Notes: a model not told the origin generated them from the sequence alone. 64,000 nucleotides of DNA from Solobacterium sp. UBA3691 (GCA_002372175.1 DFIS01000021.1:5699-69698); one strand, 5' to 3'. Positions 26,020-34,982 are shown, counted from the first letter of the stretch. Translations and numbers: made by a program.

Positions 26020-27749
26020 TACTGTTTACTCCGTTTAAGTTTATTGTTGATCCGCCGCATCATGCGCTCATCTGTTTTGATCACTCTGCGGTCCGCCGTA
26101 AAGATCCCGTTGCATTCGGTCTCGACATCCGCTGTCTGGGTATAGATACACCCTGCAAGTCCCTTCGGTATATTGCGCACAACATCCCGTTCATATGCCT
26201 CTTCCAGAGCCTGATTCAGCTTCGGTTTATCCGTGAACTTCTTGTATCCGTACAGCTTGTCGGCTTCGCTGTGTCCGTGCTCAAGGTATGCATAACCGCC
26301 GAATTCACTGAGCAGGAAGATCCTGCCGTCATTGTGCGGCGCAAAGACACGGTGGAAGTAGACATGCCTGCTGTTGAAGTCTCCGGCTCCGCGGTCATGC
26401 CAGCCCGATGTGCTGTCGATCAACCTCGTATGATCATAATTGCGGATGTGATCGGTCACCCTGACACTGTCAAACTGTCCCCAGCCTTCGTTGAAGGGCA
26501 CCCAGGCAAAGATACAGACACTGTTGTAGAGGGTGCTGAGCATCGCATCCAGCTCCTTCATGTACATCTCTCTGCCGGCTTTATCCTGTCTGCCAAGACG
26601 CTCATACTTCCCGTCATCGCGGAAATTTCTGAATCCCAGTGTCGGCCAGATACCGATATTTGCAAAGCTGTAGGCACTGCCGCCGTTAGGCATATCCTGC
26701 ATCACCAGCATGCCCAGCTTGTCGCAGAGATAATACCAGCGCCGGCATTCCACCTTGACATGCTTGCGCAGAAAGTTGAAGCCCATCTCCTTGAACTTCG
26801 TGATCTCACTGATCATCGCCTGTTCACTCGGATATGTCAGCAGTCCGTCCGGCATATACCCCTGATCCAGCAGTCCGCTCAGGAAGATGATCTGCCCGTT
26901 CAGCGCAAAACGCATATATCCGTTTTCATCCTTCATCTTCGTAAACTTACGCATGCCGAAGTAACTGCGTACAGCATCTTCTTCCGTCTCCAGATACAGA
27001 TCGTACAGGAACGGATCCTCCGGACTCCACGGATGAACATCCTTGATCGGTATGACATAGTTCTTCTGGGCAGAGATCCCGCGGTGCACCAGTTTCTTAT
27101 CCGCAAAGACACTGATGACGACCTGTTCGAAGTCTCCGGACATATCCAGGTAGACAAGACCGTGATCATAGTCCGGTGTGATCTGGATCTCTTCGATCGC
27201 ATGTGCAGGCACTTCCTCAAGCCACACTGTCTGCCAGATCCCTGAGCTCGGTGTATACCAGATGCCCTCAGGCTTCAGTCTCTGCTTGCCGTATACATAG
27301 ATACCTTGATCCGTATGATCCTCACAGCGTACGACCAGTTCGTTATGCGCTTTGACAAGACCGGTGATATCCAGCGAAAACGGCTCATATCCGCCCTCGT
27401 GATGCCCCGCCTCAATACCGTTGACATATACCGTGCAGACCTGATCCACAGCCTCAAAATTCAGCCGCACATGCATCAGCGACGGTTCATACTCAAACGT
27501 CCGGCGGTACCAGAGCACCTCTTCCGGCTTCAGCTGCCGGTCGGTACCCGAGAGGTATGAACCCAACGCAAAAGGAACCGTGATCTTCTCCCATCCCGTA
27601 TAGATATCGGGAAGCGATCCGTCGGTGATCTGGAACTCCCAGATACCGTTCAGACTCATGAAACTCCCGCGCTGAAACTGCATCCTCGGATATTCATGCA
27701 GAGGATCTGTACGGTCGAGTTCTTCACCCCAGGGACTAAGCAATACCAT
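26019..27749 (-). CDS. GH2-family glycoside hydrolase
   Basis: A 576-residue glycoside hydrolase family 2 protein (beta-galactosidase, glucuronidase or mannosidase clan). The N-terminal sugar-binding beta domain includes FMSLNGIWEFQ. A central Ig-like domain leads to the TIM barrel, with the acid/base in VPFNEGWGQF (about Glu419) and the nucleophile in LLSEFGGYAY (about Glu482). It has no signal peptide, so it acts on sugars already inside the cell. It is short for the family because it lacks the extra C-terminal domains. It sits between ftsH-side genes and hslO, an unusual place for a sugar enzyme. Substrate not assignable. Confidence 0.88.
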   Translation of the reverse strand: MVLLSPWGEELDRTDPLHEYPRMQFQRGSFMSLNGIWEFQITDGSLPDIYTGWEKITVPFALGSYLSGTDRQLKPEEVLWYRRTFEYEPSLMHVRLNFEAVDQVCTVYVNGIEAGHHEGGYEPFSLDITGLVKAHNELVVRCEDHTDQGIYVYGKQRLKPEGIWYTPSSGIWQTVWLEEVPAHAIEEIQITPDYDHGLVYLDMSGDFEQVVISVFADKKLVHRGISAQKNYVIPIKDVHPWSPEDPFLYDLYLETEEDAVRSYFGMRKFTKMKDENGYMRFALNGQIIFLSGLLDQGYMPDGLLTYPSEQAMISEITKFKEMGFNFLRKHVKVECRRWYYLCDKLGMLVMQDMPNGGSAYSFANIGIWPTLGFRNFRDDGKYERLGRQDKAGREMYMKELDAMLSTLYNSVCIFAWVPFNEGWGQFDSVRVTDHIRNYDHTRLIDSTSGWHDRGAGDFNSRHVYFHRVFAPHNDGRIFLLSEFGGYAYLEHGHSEADKLYGYKKFTDKPKLNQALEEAYERDVVRNIPKGLAGCIYTQTADVETECNGIFTADRRVIKTDERMMRRINNKLKRSKQ

Positions 27750-27752
27750 GAC

Positions 27753-28142
27753 CTATCTCCGTGCTGCCTTACGGCGAATGAAAAAGCGTACTGCCACAAC
27801 GACCAGCGCCAGTGCGTGGAATATCGCAAAGAGCTGATTCATCGCATCAAGAGCTGCTGTATTTCCGGCTGTCTGCGATGCGTAGAGACTTGTGATCAGA
27901 TAAGATACCCCGACCATGATCACTTCCGCAGCCATCAGCGGGATCTCATAGCGGGCAAACACATCCAGGCATGCGGGCAGAAATACCGCAAATATACAGC
28001 CGATGATGACGGTCTGCACATCCATGCGCATGGTCCATTTCTGCAGTGCAAACAGGACGATCACCGCCGCAAAGAAACCGCCGGCAAGACCGCCGAAAAG
28101 CGCTGTGATGATCCTAAATGCTTCGTTTTTCTTATCATTCAT
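27753..28142 (-). CDS. Small four-helix membrane protein
   Basis: A 129-residue protein with four hydrophobic segments (about residues 10-30, 42-62, 66-88, 100-120) and a basic C-terminus RRKAARR. I do not recognise a family. It starts ten bases after the MATE relic and ends three bases before the GH2 gene, so it is probably co-transcribed with them. Confidence 0.7.
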   Translation of the reverse strand: MNDKKNEAFRIITALFGGLAGGFFAAVIVLFALQKWTMRMDVQTVIIGCIFAVFLPACLDVFARYEIPLMAAEVIMVGVSYLITSLYASQTAGNTAALDAMNQLFAIFHALALVVVAVRFFIRRKAARR

Positions 28143-28152
28143 CTGATATCAC

Positions 28153-28530
28153 CTAGACGATCGAGGAATTACTCAGATCTGTCTTTTTGTAGTAAGTATA
28201 GGTAAGCAGGCTGCATAACAGCCAGCCGGCAGGATAACCCATGGCGATCGGCAGGATCTCATTGGAAATAAAGTTCGCCATCACGAACAGATAGACCTGA
28301 CGGAAGACCACGAAGCTTGCCAGCATGATGATCATCGGGGCTCTGGTATTGCCCGATCCGCGCAATGCCGAGGAATAGATCTGGTTGGCGCAGGACAGCA
28401 GATAGAACGGTGTGATCCAGCGCAGGAACAGGTTGCCCAGAAGAAGCGGAAAAGCAAAAGAGACAAGATGCCTCACGATACTGCCCTGTGTCATATCTGT
28501 CTCTTTTTTCCGTGTGACTGCTGCACTCAT
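28153..28530 (-). pseudogene. MATE-family efflux transporter relic with a large in-frame internal deletion
   Basis: About 125 residues remain of a transporter that is normally around 450. The first part (MTQGSIVRHLVSFAFPLLLGNLF) is the N-terminus of a MATE multidrug/Na+ antiporter. It then jumps directly to a C-terminal segment, WITPFYLLSCANQIYSSALR, followed by GSGNTRAPMIIML and the last helices. The missing middle is roughly 300 residues, and the frame is kept across the join. A twelve-helix carrier could not work in this state. ATG candidates are at 28530 and 28494, neither with a well-spaced ribosome site. Recent deletion is likely because the two ends are still well conserved. Confidence 0.82.
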
Positions 28531-28554
28531 CTCTTCCGTCCTTACGTTATAACA

Positions 28555-28576
28555 AGGTGGTCCCAAGGGACCACCA
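28555..28576 (-). terminator. Hairpin behind ftsH
   Basis: A perfect nine-base stem GGTGGTCCC / GGGACCACC with an AA/TT loop, three bases past the ftsH stop. The following minus-strand TTGTTA is only weakly T-rich, so termination may be partial. Confidence 0.5.
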
Positions 28577-28578
28577 TC

Positions 28579-30516
28579 TTACTCTTTGTCTGCTGTTTCT
28601 GCAGAAGCTGCTTCTGCCGGAGCAGGTGCCGGGGTTTCTGCAGGCGTCTCTGCAGGAGCCGGTGCTGCCGGGGTCTCTGCCGGTTCCGGAACAGGATCCG
28701 GTTTCTCACCGCGGATCACCCGTTCGATCTGCTCGGATGTCAGAGTCTCATATTCCATCAGTGCTGTCGCAATACGGATCAGTTCCTCGCGGTGTTGGGA
28801 GATCACTTCTCTTGCCTTCTCGTGACAGCTTTCGATGATCTTACGAACTTCCTGATCGATCTCAAAGGCAACCTGACCGGAAACATTGCTCGGTGAGTTA
28901 TAGTCTCTGCCGAGGAAGACATTCTCATTGCCTGAGTTATACTTGATCGGTCCAAGATCACTCATACCGTACAGGGTGACCATATCCTTCGCCAGATTCG
29001 TCGCTACTTCGATATCGTTGACAGCACCTGTCGTCACATCATCGAAGAACATCTCCTCTGCCGTACGTCCGCCCATGTAGGAGGTGATCGTTGCCAGCAG
29101 ATCATTGCGGGTATTCATCATCTTCTCATCCTTCGGTGTCATCAGGTTATAACCGCCTGCCTGACCTCTCGGGATGATCGTTACCTTCTGCACTACAGAT
29201 GCATTATCCAGGTAAAGACCGATGATCGCATGTCCGGATTCGTGATATGCGACAAGCTTCTTCGTCTTCTCATCATATGTACGGCTGGTCTTGGCAGGTC
29301 CCATCATGACACGGTCGATCGCCTCATCGATCTGCGGCATACCGATCTTGTTCTTCTTCTCACGGACAGCCAGGATCGCAGCTTCATTCAGCACGTTCTC
29401 AAGATCAGCACCGCTGAAACCGGGTGTACGCTTAGCCAGCGCATCAAGATCCACATTGGGTTCCAGATGCTTGTTCCGGGCATGGACTTCAAGGATCGCC
29501 TTACGTCCCTTGCGGTCAGGCAGGGATACGGTGATCTGACGGTCAAAACGTCCTGCACGCAGTAATGCCGGGTCCAGAACATCGGGACGGTTCGTTGCTG
29601 CTATGACAACGATACCGGTATTCTCTTCCATACCGTCCATCTCTACCAGCAGCTGGTTCAGGGTCTGCTCACGCTCATCGTGGCCGCCGCCGAAACCGGC
29701 ACCGCGCTGACGTCCCACAGCATCGATCTCATCGATAAAGATGATACACGGGGCTGTACGCTTGGCTTCCTTGAACATGTCACGCACACGGCTGGCACCG
29801 ACACCGACAAACATTTCCACGAAGTCGGAGCCGGAGATACTGTAGAACGGCACGTTGGCTTCACCGGCAACTGCTTTTGCAAGCAGTGTCTTACCGGTAC
29901 CGGGATGTCCGACAAGCAGGACACCCTTCGGAATACGGGCACCCATATCCTGGAACTTCTTCGGAGATTTCAGATAATCGATGATCTCCGCCATTTCCTG
30001 CTTCTCTTCGTCGCATCCTGCAACATCGCTGAATCTTGTCCGTGAAGCCTCCTCCAGTCTGGCTCTCGACTTACCGAACTCAAACGCCTTGGCATTGGCA
30101 CTGCCGGAGCCGTTCATCCGGTTCATCATCCACAGCCCGAACAGCACGAACAGCACAAACGGAATCGCTGAATACAGCGTATCCATGAAGACATTGCCGG
30201 CATTGGCATCGACAACTCTCAGCTTGGAATCCGACAGTTCGTCGATCAGTCTGGCAACCTCCTCCTCGGTATTGGGAACCGTAGCAGTAATGACTGTACG
30301 TTCATTCTCATCACCGTATGATGCACGTACCTCGATCACGGTATAGCCGATGGAGATCACGGATTCATCCACCTTCTCACGTTCGATCGTATCGTAAAGT
30401 TCATTGTAACTGAGAGGTTCGTTTCCGGATCCACTGTTCAGTGCCAGCAAACTGATGATCGATACGATCACGATCAGGTATGGCAGAAATGTAAGCAATC
30501 TTCTGTTATTCTGCAT
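28579..30516 (-). CDS. ftsH: ATP-dependent zinc metalloprotease FtsH
   Basis: A membrane-bound AAA+ protease (645 aa) that degrades misfolded and regulatory proteins. Two membrane segments (about residues 5-25 and 113-131) flank an outside loop. The AAA module has Walker A GHPGTGKT (most family members read GPPGTGKT), Walker B IIFIDEIDAVG and the arginine-rich second region of homology. The zinc site is HESGH, with the third ligand Asp in TTGAVNDIEVAT. The C-terminus is a low-complexity Ala-Pro-Glu tail of about 40 residues. It lies in the conserved tilS-hpt-ftsH order. Confidence 0.97.
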   Translation of the reverse strand: MQNNRRLLTFLPYLIVIVSIISLLALNSGSGNEPLSYNELYDTIEREKVDESVISIGYTVIEVRASYGDENERTVITATVPNTEEEVARLIDELSDSKLRVVDANAGNVFMDTLYSAIPFVLFVLFGLWMMNRMNGSGSANAKAFEFGKSRARLEEASRTRFSDVAGCDEEKQEMAEIIDYLKSPKKFQDMGARIPKGVLLVGHPGTGKTLLAKAVAGEANVPFYSISGSDFVEMFVGVGASRVRDMFKEAKRTAPCIIFIDEIDAVGRQRGAGFGGGHDEREQTLNQLLVEMDGMEENTGIVVIAATNRPDVLDPALLRAGRFDRQITVSLPDRKGRKAILEVHARNKHLEPNVDLDALAKRTPGFSGADLENVLNEAAILAVREKKNKIGMPQIDEAIDRVMMGPAKTSRTYDEKTKKLVAYHESGHAIIGLYLDNASVVQKVTIIPRGQAGGYNLMTPKDEKMMNTRNDLLATITSYMGGRTAEEMFFDDVTTGAVNDIEVATNLAKDMVTLYGMSDLGPIKYNSGNENVFLGRDYNSPSNVSGQVAFEIDQEVRKIIESCHEKAREVISQHREELIRIATALMEYETLTSEQIERVIRGEKPDPVPEPAETPAAPAPAETPAETPAPAPAEAASAETADKE

Positions 30517-30532
30517 CTTCTACTCCTTAAAA

Positions 30533-31069
30533 CTACTGATAGAGTTCATCCTTCAGCACACCGATATACGGCAGGCAGCGGTACTTCTGGTTGAAATCCA
30601 TTCCGTAACCGACAACGAACTCATTTTCCACTTCAAAGCCGATATAGTCAGCTTTGATATCTTTTACTCTTCTGCTGGGTTTGTCGAGCAGGGTGACGAT
30701 CTTCACCGAATTGGCACCCTTGTTATAGAGCGTCTTGACGACAGCCGACAGCGTTCTGCCGGTATCGACGATGTCCTCCACGACCAGGATATCCAGACCT
30801 CTGACAGATGTATCAAGGTCTTTCAGGATCTTGATATCACCGATAGATTCGGTACCCTCATAGCTTGTGACATCCATGAAGTCATACTGAATATCGAGAT
30901 CGATATGCTTGATCAGTTCTGCCAGAAAAGGTACGGACCCTCTCAGCAGAGCTACCATCAGCGGTGACCCGTCTTTATAATCTTCAGTGATCTCAGCACC
31001 GAGTTCCTTTGCCCGGGCAATGATCTGTTCTTCACTGATCAATACTTTCTTTATATCTTTTTCCAACAT
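30533..31069 (-). CDS. hpt: Hypoxanthine phosphoribosyltransferase
   Basis: Salvages hypoxanthine (and often guanine) to IMP/GMP using PRPP. The 178-residue protein has the PRPP-binding loop VVEDIVDTGRTL, an N-terminal LLRGSVPFLAEL loop and FVVGYGMDFNQKYR near the end. I chose the ATG at 31069, which has AAGGAGG upstream; the longer frame to 31111 would overlap tilS. It lies 23 bases after tilS and 16 before ftsH. Confidence 0.95.
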   Translation of the reverse strand: MLEKDIKKVLISEEQIIARAKELGAEITEDYKDGSPLMVALLRGSVPFLAELIKHIDLDIQYDFMDVTSYEGTESIGDIKILKDLDTSVRGLDILVVEDIVDTGRTLSAVVKTLYNKGANSVKIVTLLDKPSRRVKDIKADYIGFEVENEFVVGYGMDFNQKYRCLPYIGVLKDELYQ

Positions 31070-31092
31070 AGAGAGTATCCTCCTTCGATATT

Positions 31093-32310
31093 TTATAATT
31101 TTATCACACATATTGTCGGATTGACAGAGTAGTGTGCGACATCACAGCCCAGTCCCGGCACCAGGATGACCATCCCCGACGCATTGACCATGACCGGCCA
31201 TGTCAGACGTTCATACGGGGGAATATGCCTGTCGATGAAGAACCGGCTGACTTTCTTCGTACCAAAACGCATATGTACCCTGTCGCCATCCCTGAATGTA
31301 CGTATCGTAACCGGATAATCTTCCTCGTGCAGAGTTACCGCAAAGACCCCCGGCACAGCATTTTCCGCACGGTAATACGGTGTCTGGGCAGTACGCAGCG
31401 ACTCTTCATCCGGGTATACATCCGCATAGGCAGAAGGCCTTTCGGCAGGATGCAGGTACCCCTGCTCCGCGATCAGGAATGACCCGTCTGCGTCTATGAT
31501 CATCTGTTCCCCGTTCAGGATCTTCCGGTCGATCTCCCGGTAATATGTATCGGTGCGGTGCCGGCCGTGCGCTGTTTCGCATACCTGACGCAAAGCCGCA
31601 AGACGTACATCCTCTGCCGCCTGAGCGTATGCCTGTAACAGGATACCGTGCTCATCCCTCAGCGCCTCTGCCTGTGTGCGCCGCTGCTGCAGTTCTGCGT
31701 TTTTTGCCTTGATCTCTTCATGCATCGCCCTTCTTTCGCCAGGTGTCATTCTTGATATGACATGTGTGCGGATCCGGCTGCGGGTCAGATCCTCCGCATA
31801 GTTTGTATGGTCGATATAGTAACGGATCCCGTGACTTTCACAATACGTTTCCAGTTCTCTTTTTGTACAGGATAACAGCGGTCTGTATACAGTCATCTCC
31901 TGCCAGTACATGATCTCCTGCAGTCCGTAATACACCGGTGTCAGTCCCTTCTGTTTCTGCATTGCATAGGTCTCCAGCAGATCATCTTCCTGATGCCCGG
32001 TCATGACACCCGCCAGGCCGCGTTCCTTCACCAGATGCCGGAACCACTCATAGCGGTACTTCCGGGCTTCCGCTTCAAAGTTGCCTTCCCACGTAAATGC
32101 ATCGGAAAGCACATGAAAAGGAATACCCCTTTCCCTGCAGAAGGTCCTGACGTATTCCTCTTCTTCCTCAGCCTGCAGACGGTGATGATAATTCACATGT
32201 GCTGCTTCCACCCGGATACCCTGTTTCAGGCAGAGAGCGAGCAGAGCCATCGAATCAGGACCGCCGGAAACAGCAGCCAGCCATACTTTATCACCGCACT
32301 GTTCAAACAT
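31093..32310 (-). CDS. tilS: tRNA(Ile)-lysidine synthase
   Basis: TilS modifies C34 of the minor tRNA-Ile to lysidine so that it reads AUA, an essential function. The 405-residue protein has the PP-loop AAVSGGPDSMALLAL at about residues 12-26, AHVNYHHRLQAEEEE and MTGHQEDDLLET, and a C-terminal substrate-binding domain with KVSRFFIDRHIP. The N-terminus is shorter than in many homologues, and the ribosome site is weak, so the start could be a little off. It begins nine bases after the PemK-like gene. Confidence 0.94.
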   Translation of the reverse strand: MFEQCGDKVWLAAVSGGPDSMALLALCLKQGIRVEAAHVNYHHRLQAEEEEEYVRTFCRERGIPFHVLSDAFTWEGNFEAEARKYRYEWFRHLVKERGLAGVMTGHQEDDLLETYAMQKQKGLTPVYYGLQEIMYWQEMTVYRPLLSCTKRELETYCESHGIRYYIDHTNYAEDLTRSRIRTHVISRMTPGERRAMHEEIKAKNAELQQRRTQAEALRDEHGILLQAYAQAAEDVRLAALRQVCETAHGRHRTDTYYREIDRKILNGEQMIIDADGSFLIAEQGYLHPAERPSAYADVYPDEESLRTAQTPYYRAENAVPGVFAVTLHEEDYPVTIRTFRDGDRVHMRFGTKKVSRFFIDRHIPPYERLTWPVMVNASGMVILVPGLGCDVAHYSVNPTICVIKL

Positions 32311-32319
32311 ATACTCATT

Positions 32320-32895
32320 CTACCATGCGATATCATCCCTCAGAAACATAACCTGCATCATCCGCTGCTGTATACGCCTGAACAATACACTGTCGACATC
32401 CACATGCGCCTTGACCTCGATCACTCTGGCCGTATTCACAAACTTCATGTCATTCAGAAACAATACCGAAGGATAACGCAGACCCGGTATCTCACCGAGA
32501 CGCATCAGGTGGATCTTCCCGCGGGGATTCTCCTTGGCATCATATGCCTTGGCATACTGTACAGGATTGCTTGTCATCGGGATCACGAGTGCTTTCTTCC
32601 GGCAGATCGACATGATGATGCCAAAGTGCTGATAACCGATCTCCTGGATATATGCCTGCCCGAAATCCATGAAGCAGACATCCCCGACATGCAGAAACAT
32701 GCCCAGCTCCTCCGCTGACAGACACTGTGCCCTGAGCAGCCAGTTGGCCTCCGACACCAGGTTATTCTCCATGTTTTCATGCACATACGGTTCGTATATG
32801 CTCTTTCTGTGTTCCAGATATCCCTGCCAGGTCTCCTTACTGCCGGCTGCGGCAATTGCCTGATCATTCAGGGAACGGACTAAATCTCTGTCCAT
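32320..32895 (-). CDS. PemK/MazF-like domain protein with N-terminal extension
   Basis: A 191-residue protein. From about residue 70 it resembles the PemK/MazF fold: GDVCFMDFGQAY, then FGIIMSICRKKALVIPMTSN and a C-terminal region with VLFLNDMKFVNTARVIEV. The first 65 residues are helical and have no toxin counterpart. The ATG at 32895 has GGAGG upstream; a longer frame would cross the tagO terminator. No antitoxin-like gene is adjacent: the next gene is tilS, nine bases downstream. Whether it still cleaves RNA is unknown. Residence in a housekeeping operon suggests a regulatory or domesticated role. Confidence 0.7.
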   Translation of the reverse strand: MDRDLVRSLNDQAIAAAGSKETWQGYLEHRKSIYEPYVHENMENNLVSEANWLLRAQCLSAEELGMFLHVGDVCFMDFGQAYIQEIGYQHFGIIMSICRKKALVIPMTSNPVQYAKAYDAKENPRGKIHLMRLGEIPGLRYPSVLFLNDMKFVNTARVIEVKAHVDVDSVLFRRIQQRMMQVMFLRDDIAW

Positions 32896-32949
32896 ACTTT
32901 CACCTCCGTAACTCACATACGCAGGGAAAGCCGAATCTCCACGAAATTT

Positions 32950-32977
32950 GTAAAAAAAAGATCTCCGCAGAGATCTA
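32950..32977 (-). terminator. Terminator of the TagO/WecA-type gene
   Basis: On the minus strand, AGATCTC-TGCG-GAGATCT followed by eight T residues. The stem starts within the stop codon. Confidence 0.88.
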
Positions 32978-34090
32978 TGACTGTTCATCACTGAGTGCAG
33001 AATCCACCGGATCCTGTCCGTTCTTCAGTGTCGGCCACCCTATTGTCCGGTTCAGCAGAGAGAGGATCGGATGGAACCGGGGATTGACCATGCCTGTATA
33101 TTCGATAAACAGTTCGAACAGGACAAACATGACCGCCACCATCGCAAGCCCGTAGCGGGGATAGAAATAGCTCAGGACCGCACTTCCCGCAAACAGCGCC
33201 GTGACCAGATACAGGGTCAGCACCGTACGCTGGTGTCCGAGTTTCAGCTTGATCATCAGCACATGATGCAGATGTCCCTTGTCCGCCTGGGAGAACTTCT
33301 GTCCCTTCAGCTTACGGCGGATGATCGCCAGCAGTGTATCACTGATCGGAATAAACAGTAACAGGATCGGGAAACCCAGCGTGATCAGAGCCGTTGTCTT
33401 AAAACCAAGCAGCGAGATACAGGCAATCGTAAAGCCCATGAACTGGGCGCCGCAGTCACCGACAAAGATCGAAGCCGGATGGAAGTTATACGGCAGGAAG
33501 CCGAGGATCGCACCGCTGAGACAGAGTGCCAGAATACAGATATCACGTCTGCCCATGAAATAGCCGAGCAGACCGATCGTCAGGATAACGATCGTGGAAA
33601 TGCCGGAAGAAAGACCGTCAAGACCATCGATCAGGTTGATCGCATTGGTAATACCGATGATCCAGAAAAACGAGATACCGTACGTGATCAGAGGATTGGT
33701 CAGAGCCAGTCCGAAGATATGCATCTCCGAAAGATAGATCTTGCCCAGGATCATCGCAACCAGAGCACCGGCAACCTGAAACATGATCTTCTTCTTCGGT
33801 GAAAGATCATAGATATCATCGAGCAGTCCGCCGATAAACACCAGTGTGCCGCCGAGAACGATACCGTTGAGGGTATCATCCGCTGACATGAACAGGGTGA
33901 CCGCAAGGATAAATGCCACAAAGATCGCGGTTCCGCCCATTCTGACGATCTTGCCGTGATGCACCGTACGCTGGTTCTCCTGAGCATAGATACCAAGCTT
34001 AAAACCGATCTGTTTGCAGACCGGAACCAGGATCAGCGATACCACGAACGGTACCAGGAAATACGGTAACGCACCTAAGACAAGATTCAT
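32975..34090 (-). CDS. Undecaprenyl-phosphate sugar-1-phosphate transferase (TagO/WecA family)
   Basis: A 371-residue polytopic membrane enzyme of the MraY/WecA superfamily that moves a sugar-1-phosphate, usually GlcNAc-1-P, onto undecaprenyl phosphate to start teichoic acid or other wall-glycan synthesis. About ten or eleven membrane segments are present. Catalytic motifs are GGLLDDIYDLSP (Asp-Asp), NAINLIDGLDGLSSG and FVGDCGAQFMGF, with a cytoplasmic His motif in GHLHHVLMIKL. I chose the ATG at 34090, preceded by GGAAGG; the frame extends back only to a TTG. A TATAAT (34111-34116) lies just upstream. Confidence 0.9.
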   Translation of the reverse strand: MNLVLGALPYFLVPFVVSLILVPVCKQIGFKLGIYAQENQRTVHHGKIVRMGGTAIFVAFILAVTLFMSADDTLNGIVLGGTLVFIGGLLDDIYDLSPKKKIMFQVAGALVAMILGKIYLSEMHIFGLALTNPLITYGISFFWIIGITNAINLIDGLDGLSSGISTIVILTIGLLGYFMGRRDICILALCLSGAILGFLPYNFHPASIFVGDCGAQFMGFTIACISLLGFKTTALITLGFPILLLFIPISDTLLAIIRRKLKGQKFSQADKGHLHHVLMIKLKLGHQRTVLTLYLVTALFAGSAVLSYFYPRYGLAMVAVMFVLFELFIEYTGMVNPRFHPILSLLNRTIGWPTLKNGQDPVDSALSDEQS

Positions 34091-34120
34091 TGATTTACCT
34101 TCCAACGGCTATTATAACAT

Positions 34121-34145
34121 GACAGCAGGCATACTGCCTGCTGTC
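34121..34145 (-). terminator. Hairpin behind the upp-DUF1146 pair
   Basis: A perfect 11-base stem GACAGCAGGCA / TGCCTGCTGTC with a three-base loop, two bases past the DUF1146 stop. The minus-strand tail ATGTTATAAT is not a strong U-tract and doubles as a likely -10 for the next gene. Confidence 0.5.
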
Positions 34146-34147
34146 CG

Positions 34148-34342
34148 TTACGAATAAATAAAACTGAGGATGAAACTGCCGGTCAGATATGCCAGAGCCA
34201 TCACCAGAAGCGCATACAGAAGCTGTGCCTGCCAGACATGATTGGCCTTGATCATCTTTTCAAAGTTCACTGCGCTCATGCCGTAGAACGACAGCACAAG
34301 ACACATGATATATACAGCAGTCTCAAGATAGAAGCGGATCAT
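34148..34342 (-). CDS. DUF1146-family small membrane protein
   Basis: A 64-residue protein with two hydrophobic segments (about residues 5-23 and 40-62) and a short basic loop FEKMIKANHVWQAQ between them. This is the pattern of DUF1146 (YwzB-like) proteins of Firmicutes, often found near upp and the ATP synthase operon. Function unknown. Its ATG overlaps the last base of upp. Confidence 0.8.
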   Translation of the reverse strand: MIRFYLETAVYIMCLVLSFYGMSAVNFEKMIKANHVWQAQLLYALLVMALAYLTGSFILSFIYS

Positions 34343-34962
34343 TACTTCGTGCCGAAGATACGGTCACCCGCATCGCCGAGACCCGGTACGATATAACCGA
34401 CTTCATTAAGGTGATCATCCATTGCCGCAAGATAGATATCCACATCCGGGTGGGCCTTCTGTACAGCCTTGACACCCTCGGGAACACCCACCAGACAGAC
34501 AAGCTTGATATTTTTCGCACCGCGTTTCTTGATCATATCGATGGCAGCGACAGCACTGCCGCCGGTTGCCAGCATCGGGTCAACGACCATGCATACAGCT
34601 TCATCAAGTCCGCTCGGGAACTTGGCAAAATATTCCTGAGGCTGTAATGTCTCTTCATCACGGAACAGACCGATAAAGCCAACCTTGGCTGTCGGCACAA
34701 GTCTGCGGATACCGTCAAGCAGACCGATACCTGCTCTCAGGATCGGTATAATGACTACTTCTTTAGACAGTTCATAACCTGTGCAGGGGCCGATCGGTGT
34801 CACCACATCCACCGGACGTGTCGGCAGATCGCGGCAGACCTCGTAAGCCATCAGTTCAGCAATCTCATCAAGATATTCACGGAAATCCTTGGTACCTGTC
34901 TCCTTCCTGCGCATCTGTGTCAGTTTATGCGTGATCAGGGGATGATTCAGTACTTCCAACAT
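34342..34962 (-). CDS. upp: Uracil phosphoribosyltransferase
   Basis: Salvages uracil to UMP with PRPP. The 206-residue protein has VLNHPLITHKLTQMR at the start, PILRAGIGLLDG, the PRPP loop VDPMLATGGSA and the uracil-binding GYIVPGLGDAGDRIFGTK at the end. AAGGAGG lies before the ATG. It has its own promoter and is followed by DUF1146 with a one-base overlap. Confidence 0.97.
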   Translation of the reverse strand: MLEVLNHPLITHKLTQMRRKETGTKDFREYLDEIAELMAYEVCRDLPTRPVDVVTPIGPCTGYELSKEVVIIPILRAGIGLLDGIRRLVPTAKVGFIGLFRDEETLQPQEYFAKFPSGLDEAVCMVVDPMLATGGSAVAAIDMIKKRGAKNIKLVCLVGVPEGVKAVQKAHPDVDIYLAAMDDHLNEVGYIVPGLGDAGDRIFGTK

Positions 34963-34982
34963 AAAAATGCCTCCTTGTTCTC

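Noticed and set aside
32300..33000. A classical toxin-antitoxin pair around the PemK-like gene
   Set aside because: No short antitoxin-like frame with a ribosome site lies next to it. Upstream is a terminator and tagO, downstream is tilS.
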